This document shows, in pieces, positions 24,032-30,304 of a stretch of 36,337 bases of DNA. Position 1 is the first letter of the stretch. Each line of letters begins with the position of its first letter. The translations under genes were made by a program, and so were the position numbers. The stretch comes from Prevotella sp. (lineage in GTDB: Bacteria > Bacteroidota > Bacteroidia > Bacteroidales > Bacteroidaceae). The DNA lies in NCBI GenBank assembly GCA_017615355.1, contig JAGAAJ010000075.1, positions 1 through 36,337 of the forward strand, written 5' to 3'. The notes under the pieces were generated by a model that saw nothing but the letters and a program-made list of their open reading frames with translations, ran no database searches and was not told where the DNA came from.

Positions 24032-25933
24032 ATGAAAAAACTCAACAACATACCTTCGTTCACAGTACCGGTATTAGCCCTTGTGGTTATCGCCAGCCTG
24101 CTTCTGATTTTCGAGTCCGACTTTCTCTGGAAGCTGCAAGAGGAGAACCTGTTCCTCAACAGCAAGATATTCTTCAAGGAACAGATGGTAGAGCCAGGCG
24201 GCTTCTTGTCGTGGATAGGTACCTGGTTCACGCAGTTTCTCTTCCACCAATGGGTTGGTGTACTGATGCTGTGTGCCTGGTGGCTGTTGCTGATGTGGTT
24301 GGTAAAGAAGGCTTTCCACGTCAACAGCCGTTGGATGCCCATCACCGTCATTCCAGTTCTCTTCCTGCTAGTCACCATCGTCGACATGGGCTACTGGGTC
24401 TACATCCTGAAACTGCGCGGCCACGTATTCCTTGCCACTATCGGAACGACAGCTGCCATAGCACTCCTGTGGGCCTTTAGGGTACTGAACGAAAAGATTG
24501 CGCTACAAAATACCCGTGGGGCATGGATGAAGCCGCTGCTGCTATGTCTCTTTGTCGTGCTGAGCTGCTTCGTGGGCTATCCGCTGTTAGGTGTCTACGG
24601 CTTAGGTGCCACACTGCTTATGGCTATATGGATATGGCGACTGGAACCGCATCGTCTGTCGGCATTGGCCGTCAGTCTGACTGGCTTTTTGAGTGTATGG
24701 CTATTGCCGTTGTTCTTCTATCGTTTTGTCTATTACCAGATCAACGTGGAGAATATCTACGTCGCCAAACTGCCGCTCTATTATGTCCTGGAGGAATATG
24801 CTTCGTACTATGTGCCATTCCTCCTGCTTTTGGCGTTCTTCCTGGTGATGAGTGTCCTTCCCTGTAGGCATGAAGCTTCCAAAGTTAAGAAAGTGACCTC
24901 TTCAGTCCCCAAATGGAAGGTGCTGGGAGAAGGTCTGCTGGGACTAATCCTCCTCCTCGCTGCCGCCTTCTACACCTACCACAACTGGTATCGCGACAAG
25001 AATTTCCACCGCGAGCTGGCCATGCAGCACTGCATAGACCACTTGGACTGGGAGGGTGTGCTGGAGGAAGCCATGGAGCTGGAGAAATCAACAGATCCGG
25101 ATGACACGCCCACCCGAGCCATCGTGATGATGCGCAACCTGGCCCTCGCCAATCTGGGTCGTCAGGGCAATGAGATGTATCACTACAAGAACGGCTGTAA
25201 AAAGTGCGATGCACCCTTCGACATCCGCGCCATCAACTCGGTAGGCCCACTCATCTATTATTATTATGGTATGCCCAACTATAGCTACCACCTGTGCATG
25301 GAGCGTGGAGTGGAGTTCGGATGGCGTACAGAGCAGCTGAAGTATATGGCGAAGTGTTCCCTTGTCAATGGTGAGATACAGCTGGCACGCAAGTATCTGG
25401 GTCTGCTGAAACAGACGATGTATTACGACACATGGGCCGAGGAGCTCTTGCAGCTGACCGAGCATCCCGAGAACATTGCCAAGATGCCGGAGATGGACTT
25501 CATCAGCCACATGAGTCATTACGATGATGAGTTGACCACCGATCATAACCTGGTGGAGAAATTCCTGATGAGACGTCTTGCGCTTAGCAACTACACCGCC
25601 GATCCCGTCTTTCTGGAGCAGGCGCTGTATGCATCTATGGAACTGAAGGATCCCTCACTCTTCTTGCCTCATCTACACAACTACTTACTTCTCTATCCCG
25701 ACAGGCCCTGGCCCATTCACCTACAGGAGGCTGCCTATCTGTTCGGCTTACAGAAAGAGATACCCAATCTGGACCGATTCCCCATCAGCCCTGCCGTGAA
25801 AGAAAACTACGAACGCTTTGACATGTCAGCTCCACGCTATACTTTTGAGGAGGCCAAGACAGCGCTCTATCCCGTTTTCGGCAACACGTATTTCTACCGT
25901 TATGACCTCGTGGATTTCCCTGCGCAAAACTAA
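24032..25933 (+). CDS. DUF6057 family polytopic membrane protein
   Basis: A 633-residue protein whose ATG lies one base after the GH10 stop, so it is translationally linked to the xylanase gene. The first 320 residues contain about nine hydrophobic segments (for example VPVLALVVIASLLLIF, WVGVLMLCAWWLLLMWLV, YVPFLLLLAFFLVMSVLP). The remaining 310 residues are hydrophilic and helical, with alternating patterns that suggest TPR-like repeats (HCIDHLDWEGVLEEAMELEK, MVRNLALANLG-like, YMAKCSLVNGEIQLARKYLG). This arrangement matches what I know as DUF6057, found in Bacteroidetes and without a known function. Two Cys-containing motifs occur in the soluble part (GCKKCDAP). It stands immediately before a lipoprotein propeller gene, and the two may act together at the envelope. 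Family assignment is from architecture and memory of the domain, not a search. Confidence 0.7.
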   Translation: MKKLNNIPSFTVPVLALVVIASLLLIFESDFLWKLQEENLFLNSKIFFKEQMVEPGGFLSWIGTWFTQFLFHQWVGVLMLCAWWLLLMWLVKKAFHVNSRWMPITVIPVLFLLVTIVDMGYWVYILKLRGHVFLATIGTTAAIALLWAFRVLNEKIALQNTRGAWMKPLLLCLFVVLSCFVGYPLLGVYGLGATLLMAIWIWRLEPHRLSALAVSLTGFLSVWLLPLFFYRFVYYQINVENIYVAKLPLYYVLEEYASYYVPFLLLLAFFLVMSVLPCRHEASKVKKVTSSVPKWKVLGEGLLGLILLLAAAFYTYHNWYRDKNFHRELAMQHCIDHLDWEGVLEEAMELEKSTDPDDTPTRAIVMMRNLALANLGRQGNEMYHYKNGCKKCDAPFDIRAINSVGPLIYYYYGMPNYSYHLCMERGVEFGWRTEQLKYMAKCSLVNGEIQLARKYLGLLKQTMYYDTWAEELLQLTEHPENIAKMPEMDFISHMSHYDDELTTDHNLVEKFLMRRLALSNYTADPVFLEQALYASMELKDPSLFLPHLHNYLLLYPDRPWPIHLQEAAYLFGLQKEIPNLDRFPISPAVKENYERFDMSAPRYTFEEAKTALYPVFGNTYFYRYDLVDFPAQN

Positions 25934-25979
25934 GCCGCAGACTAATACATTGATAATTGATCATTGAACACAGATTATT

Positions 25980-27584
25980 ATGAGCATCCATAAACCGACG
26001 TTTTTTTATTCATTTGTACTTTTATTATTTTTCCTCTCTTCCTGTGGTACCAAGCTGCCTACAGAGTATGTCGAGAAGAATGAGTGGCCGAAGATTTATC
26101 CCGACTACGTCAACGTCACCATTCCTGTGAACATTGCGCCGCTGACCTTCGAACTCGATGAAGAGGCCGACGAGATGGTGGCACGATACAAGGTAGGCGA
26201 CATCGAGATTGTCTGTGCCGACAAAATGCAGCCCGATATCGACGACTGGAAAGAGATGACGTCAGCTGCCAAAGGTAAGGATATCCAAGTCGATGTCTTT
26301 GCCCGCCACGACAGTCGCTGGACACACTACAAGCCGTTCACCATCACCGTCTCGCCTGACAGCATCGACCCATGGCTCAGCTTCCGACTCATCCCGCCTT
26401 CCTACGTCAGCTACGAGGCCCTGACCATCAGCCAGCGCTGCCTTGAGAACTTCGACGAGAGTGTCATCTACGACAATATGCTATGCAGCTTCGAGGTCGA
26501 TGGCCAGTGCATCAACTGTCACAACTACCAACAGTACAACCCCGAGCGTATGCAGTTTCATGCACGCCAGAAGAACGGCGGCACCGTCATTGCCTACGAT
26601 GGGCAGCTGAAGAAGGTGAACATGAAGAACGACTCCATTATCTCCGCAGGTGTCTATCCCGCCTGGCATCCGTGGATGAAGCTCATCGTCTACAGCACCA
26701 ACCACACCAATCAGAGTTTCTTCACCACCAACCGCGACAAGATTGAGGTGTACGACAGCCAGAGCGACCTTATTGCCTACGACATCGACAGTGACGAGGT
26801 GACCAACATCGAAAACCGCGATGACGAGCTGGAGGTATTCCCCGCTTGGGCTCCCGACGGCCGCACACTCTACTACAGCAGCGCCCATTTCGTCCGCGAC
26901 AGCTCCAATCAGGATATCATCGCCGATGTCATCGCCCACTACGACAGTCTCCACTATAATATCTACCGCAAGAGCTTCGACCCCGACACCAAGCAGTTCG
27001 GCCCGAGGGAATTGGTGATCTTAGCCGACAATCTCGTTGCTCAGACCGACAGCCTCGTTGCTCAAACCGATAGTATCATAGCTCAAGACACAACTCTCAC
27101 CTCCCACACCTCACCTCTCACCTCTAAACACGGCAGTGCCCTCCTTCCCCGCATTTCGCCTGATGGCCGATTCCTGCTCTTCTCGATGGCCGACCATGGT
27201 GTGTTCCACATCTGGCACCACGATGCCGACCTGTGGTTGATGGACTTGCAGACAGGTGAGGTGCGCCCCTTGGACGAGGTGAACTCGCCCGAGACGGAGA
27301 GCTATCACACCTGGTCAAGCAATGGAAGGTGGATTGTGTTCAGCAGTCGGCGCGACGACGGATCGTTCACCCGTCCGTTCTTCGCACATTGCAATGCCGA
27401 CGGCCATTTCGACAAACCATTCGAGCTACCCTGTGCCGATCCTGACTATCACCGTCAGTTCCTGAAGAACTACAACATTCCTGAGCTGATGCGCGGCCCT
27501 GTCACCTATAGCCCGCAAGACTTCGCCGATTTGCTTAAGGGTGACGGTGTGCCGGTGAAGTACGTCCGCCAGCTGTCGAAATAA
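25980..27584 (+). CDS. TolB-like (PD40) beta-propeller lipoprotein with a CxxCH motif
   Basis: A 534-residue protein. The N-terminus is a lipoprotein signal (FVLLLFFLSSC, lipidated Cys22). Residues 30-170 form a beta-rich domain. Then CINCH at 177-181 is a single c-type heme attachment motif, after which the propeller begins. PD40-type blades include VYPAWHPWMKLIVYSTN, VFPAWAPDGRTLYYSSA, LPRISPDGRFLLFSMAD and YHTWSSNGRWIVFSSRR. Related Bacteroidetes proteins are annotated as TolB-like or as cytochrome c biosynthesis proteins; their function is not known. If heme is attached it would occur in the periplasm, but one CxxCH alone does not prove it. Residues 352-372 contain a small internal repeat. 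It lies 46 bases after the DUF6057 gene and 33 before GH97. Confidence 0.75.
   Translation: MSIHKPTFFYSFVLLLFFLSSCGTKLPTEYVEKNEWPKIYPDYVNVTIPVNIAPLTFELDEEADEMVARYKVGDIEIVCADKMQPDIDDWKEMTSAAKGKDIQVDVFARHDSRWTHYKPFTITVSPDSIDPWLSFRLIPPSYVSYEALTISQRCLENFDESVIYDNMLCSFEVDGQCINCHNYQQYNPERMQFHARQKNGGTVIAYDGQLKKVNMKNDSIISAGVYPAWHPWMKLIVYSTNHTNQSFFTTNRDKIEVYDSQSDLIAYDIDSDEVTNIENRDDELEVFPAWAPDGRTLYYSSAHFVRDSSNQDIIADVIAHYDSLHYNIYRKSFDPDTKQFGPRELVILADNLVAQTDSLVAQTDSIIAQDTTLTSHTSPLTSKHGSALLPRISPDGRFLLFSMADHGVFHIWHHDADLWLMDLQTGEVRPLDEVNSPETESYHTWSSNGRWIVFSSRRDDGSFTRPFFAHCNADGHFDKPFELPCADPDYHRQFLKNYNIPELMRGPVTYSPQDFADLLKGDGVPVKYVRQLSK
27033..27095 (+). repeat. 21-bp repeat inside the propeller lipoprotein gene
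   Basis: Three units of 21 bp encode LVAQTDS, LVAQTDS and the diverged IIAQDTT. The first two units differ at few bases. The next 40 bases are C/T- and A-rich and encode Thr/Ser. The segment sits between propeller blades and looks like a recent slippage-driven loop expansion. Confidence 0.75.
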
Positions 27585-27617
27585 TCACTGTTTGCAAACA
27601 AAAAAACTATAACAACG

Positions 27618-29468
27618 ATGAAGAGAATAATCTATGTATGTATGATGGTTGCAGGCTTGTTGCTTGCAATGCCGGCAAAGGCATGGAAGGGCACGTCGCC
27701 CAACGGCATGCTGACAATGGAAGTGAACAACGGGCACCTGAAGCTGTTCTACGCAGCCAGGCAGGTGATGGACATCGTCATCGACCAGCGGGCAACGATG
27801 CCAAGACAGGTGGCAGCACGACGCCTCAGCGAGGAGTACCAGATGCTGACGGGCAAGCGCCTGCATTGCACCAACGAGGGCAATGAATACCGCGTGGGCG
27901 GCATGGTTCTCCGCCTCTATAATGACGGCCTTGCGTTTAGGTACGAAAACCAAAACGAAAACGGAAAAGAGCCCACGGCCTACATCATTCCTGAAGGCAC
28001 GAAGCGCTGGATGCAACAATGGAGCGACGGCTACGAGGGTTTCTTCCCCATGTCGACCACTGCCAACGTGAAGACCCTGGGCGGCTTTGGAGGTTCGATC
28101 ACACAAAATGAAAACAACACCCATTGGGGATATCCGCTGCTGGTGGAGCCCGGGAAACAAAACGAAAACCAAAACGAAAACGAAAACGTTTTTGCGCTGA
28201 TTACCGAGGCCAACATCGAGCAGGGACAGAGCGCCTCATCTTTATTCAATGAGGGTGAGACCTTCCGTGTAGTGCCCGACAAGCGCGACGAGCAGGGCAA
28301 GCCCTGGCCTGGCCACACCCCCTGGCGTGTGGTCATCGTGGGCACGCTGGCCGAGGTGGTGCAGTCGACGCTGGTGACCGATGTCAGCGAGCCCTCGAAG
28401 ATTGCCGACACCAGTTGGATCAAGCCGGGCGTCGTGTCATGGGTCTACTGGGCCTACAATCACGGCTCCAACGACTTCAACATCATCAAGAAATATGTGG
28501 ACATGGCCGTTGCCCTGGGCCTGCCCTACGTGCTCATCGATGCCGAGTGGGACGAGATGGACAAGGTGGCCTCCAACGAGGGCAAGACCATCGAGGATGC
28601 TGTGGCCTATGCCAATGCCAAGGGTGTGAAGCCACTCATCTGGTACAACTCGTCAATAGGCTGGATCAACGGCGCCCCTGGCCCGAAGTTCCGTCTGAAC
28701 AAGCCCGAGGATCGTGAGAAGGAATTCGCCTGGTGCGAGAAGATAGGCGTAGCCGGCGTGAAGATCGACTTCTTCAGCGGCGACACACAGCAGAACATGG
28801 ACTACTGCATCGACCTCCTCGAGAGTGCTGCCCGTCACCACCTGCTGGTCAACTTCCACGGCGCCCCTATCCCTCGCGGATGGCAGCGCACATGGCCGAA
28901 CCTTATGTCGACGGAGGGCGTCTATGGCGCTGAGTGGTACAACAATGTGCCTCACTTCACCAAGAAGGCGGCTGCACACAATGCCACCCTGCCCTTCACC
29001 CGCAACGTCATCGGCCCGATGGACTATACGCCCTGTGCCTTCAGCGACTCGCAGCATCCGCACATCACCAGCCACGCCCATGAGCTGGCGCTGACGGTGC
29101 TCTTCGAGAGCGGTCTGCAGCATCTGGCCGACCGTCCCGAGAGCTTCCTCGCACAGCCGGCAATGGTGCAGTATTTTCTCGGCCATCTGCCCAGCGTGTG
29201 GGATGAGACGCGTCTCGTCAGCGGCAATCCTGCCGACCACGCCGTCATCGCCCGTCGCTCAGGTGCCACCTGGTATGTGGCAGGCATCAACGGCACCGAT
29301 GCTGAGAAGACCGTCGCCCTCAACCTCAACTTTATTCAGGGCAAGCGCATCACCAGCTTCGCCGACAGCGGCAACGCCGACAATCCCTGGACCATCACGC
29401 AGCCCGGTGCCCTGCCTGCATCGGTCAAGATGCAGCCTCGTGGCGGCTTCGTCCTCGTCATTCGCTAA
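27618..29468 (+). CDS. GH97 glycosidase, probably of the retaining alpha-galactosidase type
   Basis: A 616-residue exported protein (signal IIYVCMMVAGLLLAMPAKA). It has the N-terminal super-sandwich domain (SPNGMLTMEVNNG, LRLYNDGLAFRYE), a TIM barrel (SWVYWAYNHGSNDFNIIKKY, YVLIDAEWDEM, LIWYNSS) and a C-terminal beta domain. At the barrel position where inverting GH97 (SusB) has no acidic residue, this protein has Asp384 in GVKIDFFSGD, as in retaining GH97 alpha-galactosidases. Glu433 in STEGVYGAEW is the likely acid/base. I infer alpha-galactosidase or a related alpha-glycosidase acting on xylan or other hemicellulose side chains. The protein has three Asn/Glu/Gln-rich loop insertions (residues 110-115, 163-166, 181-190). 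The downstream repeat family begins 6 bases after its stop. Confidence 0.88.
   Translation: MKRIIYVCMMVAGLLLAMPAKAWKGTSPNGMLTMEVNNGHLKLFYAARQVMDIVIDQRATMPRQVAARRLSEEYQMLTGKRLHCTNEGNEYRVGGMVLRLYNDGLAFRYENQNENGKEPTAYIIPEGTKRWMQQWSDGYEGFFPMSTTANVKTLGGFGGSITQNENNTHWGYPLLVEPGKQNENQNENENVFALITEANIEQGQSASSLFNEGETFRVVPDKRDEQGKPWPGHTPWRVVIVGTLAEVVQSTLVTDVSEPSKIADTSWIKPGVVSWVYWAYNHGSNDFNIIKKYVDMAVALGLPYVLIDAEWDEMDKVASNEGKTIEDAVAYANAKGVKPLIWYNSSIGWINGAPGPKFRLNKPEDREKEFAWCEKIGVAGVKIDFFSGDTQQNMDYCIDLLESAARHHLLVNFHGAPIPRGWQRTWPNLMSTEGVYGAEWYNNVPHFTKKAAAHNATLPFTRNVIGPMDYTPCAFSDSQHPHITSHAHELALTVLFESGLQHLADRPESFLAQPAMVQYFLGHLPSVWDETRLVSGNPADHAVIARRSGATWYVAGINGTDAEKTVALNLNFIQGKRITSFADSGNADNPWTITQPGALPASVKMQPRGGFVLVIR
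27945..28187 (+). repeat. Simple AAC/GAA-type hexamer repeats in the GH97 gene
   Basis: Runs of AAC, GAA and CAA codons occur at 27945-27962, 28104-28118 and 28158-28187, encoding ENQNEN, QNENN and QNENQNENEN. They fall in loops of the N-terminal domain and differ from the GC-rich codon use around them, as if added by slippage or insertion. Confidence 0.6.
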
Positions 29469-29473
29469 GATTG

Positions 29474-29528
29474 TCTACGGACTAAAATGACAAAAAGGAC
29501 AGTCCAAAAAGTCCCAAGAGTCCGTAGA
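29474..29528 (+). repeat. Palindromic repeat, copy 0 (upstream of GxxExxY gene)
   Basis: Arms TCTACGGACT (29474-29483) and AGTCCGTAGA (29519-29528) are perfectly inverted. Between them GGAC and GTCC words separated by A-rich tracts would pair as two more short stems with A-rich internal loops. It lies right after the GH97 stop and 28 bases before the GxxExxY start. Confidence 0.9.
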
Positions 29529-29556
29529 AAGAATAACTAACAAGCCATAGAAAAGA

Positions 29557-29943
29557 ATGGATAGAAGTTACACTTACAGAATACTCCGCTGTGCCTACAA
29601 CGTATACGATGAACTAGGGCCAGGTCTGTTGGAAAGTATCTACGAAGAAGCTCTCTGCCGCGAACTGCAGGCCAACGGATTCTCTGTGGAGCGTCAGAAA
29701 CCTATACCGGTCACCTACAAGGGGGAACCTTTGACCAATGACCTACGCCTTGATATCATCGTTGACAACAAGGTGATACTTGAGCTGAAATCCGTCACTG
29801 AGTACCGCAAGCTCTTTGAGAAACAGTTGTATACCTACTTGCGCCTCACCGGCTGCGAACTCGGCTATGTCATCAACTTCAACGAGGAGGACCTTGCCGA
29901 TGGTATCCACACTATAGTCAACCGTTTCAGTTCCAAGGAATAG
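29557..29943 (+). CDS. GxxExxY protein, PD-(D/E)xK-like
   Basis: A 128-residue protein with the family signature GLLESIY (Gly23, Glu26, Tyr29). A possible nuclease core follows: Asp66 in LRLDIIVDN and Glu76-Leu-Lys78 in VILELKSV, then a Tyr/Leu-rich helix (QLYTYLRLTG) and YVINFNEE. These are the features of the PDDEXK_3 (GxxExxY) family, widespread and often multicopy in Bacteroidetes, with a predicted PD-(D/E)xK nuclease fold and no known function. All candidate active-site residues are present, so it is probably intact. It has no signal peptide and is the only cytoplasmic protein in this cluster. It is flanked on both sides by copies of a palindromic repeat, unlike the surrounding glycosidase genes, which suggests the gene and repeats entered or spread together. 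Confidence 0.85.
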   Translation: MDRSYTYRILRCAYNVYDELGPGLLESIYEEALCRELQANGFSVERQKPIPVTYKGEPLTNDLRLDIIVDNKVILELKSVTEYRKLFEKQLYTYLRLTGCELGYVINFNEEDLADGIHTIVNRFSSKE

Positions 29944-29966
29944 TTCTATTTCTAGGGGGAAATAAG

Positions 29967-30215
29967 TCTACGGACTAAAAGGACAAAAAGTCAGTCCAAA
30001 AAGTCCATCAAGTCCGTAGAACAATATAAACCTACGGACTAAAAGGACAAAAAGGACAGTCCAAAAAGTCCCAAGAGTCCGTTGAATAATATAAGTCTAC
30101 GGACTAAAAGGACAAAAAGGACAATCCAAAAAGTCCCAAGAGTCCGTAGAATAATATAAGTCTACGGACTAAAATGACAAAAAGATCAGTCCATCAAGTC
30201 CAAAGAGTCCGTAGA
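29967..30215 (+). repeat. Tandem array of four 55-bp palindromic repeats
   Basis: Copies are at 29967-30020, 30031-30085, 30096-30150 and 30161-30215, with a period of 64-65 bp. The spacers are 10 bases of an ATAATATAAG type. Each unit has the 10-bp arms TCTACGGACT and AGTCCGTAGA around A-rich tracts with GGAC and GTCC words. All copies have the A-rich strand on top. In copies 1 and 4 the internal words have decayed while the arms are exact. Copy 2 has one change in each arm. This fills most of the 361-base gap between the GxxExxY and GH3 genes. Confidence 0.93.
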
Positions 30216-30304
30216 ATAAAACAGTCAAAGACAAATAAAGTCCGTAGAGCAAACAGGACAATCCATCCAAAGACAACAAGTATAATCATTTAGCCAAAGA
30301 CACT
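30216..30304 (+). repeat. Degenerate end of the repeat array
   Basis: After copy 4 the sequence keeps the same words in broken order, including one full arm AGTCCGTAGA at 30239-30248 and GGACAATCCATCC. It then runs into the GH3 start without a clear promoter. Confidence 0.6.

Noticed and set aside
27590-27599. GTTTGCAAAC palindrome before GH97
   Set aside because: A single 10-bp palindrome in a 33-base gap; no second copy with the same context was seen, so an operator call is not supported.
29967-30215. CRISPR array
   Set aside because: The spacers are only 10 bases and nearly identical, the units are palindromic over their full length, and no cas gene is present.
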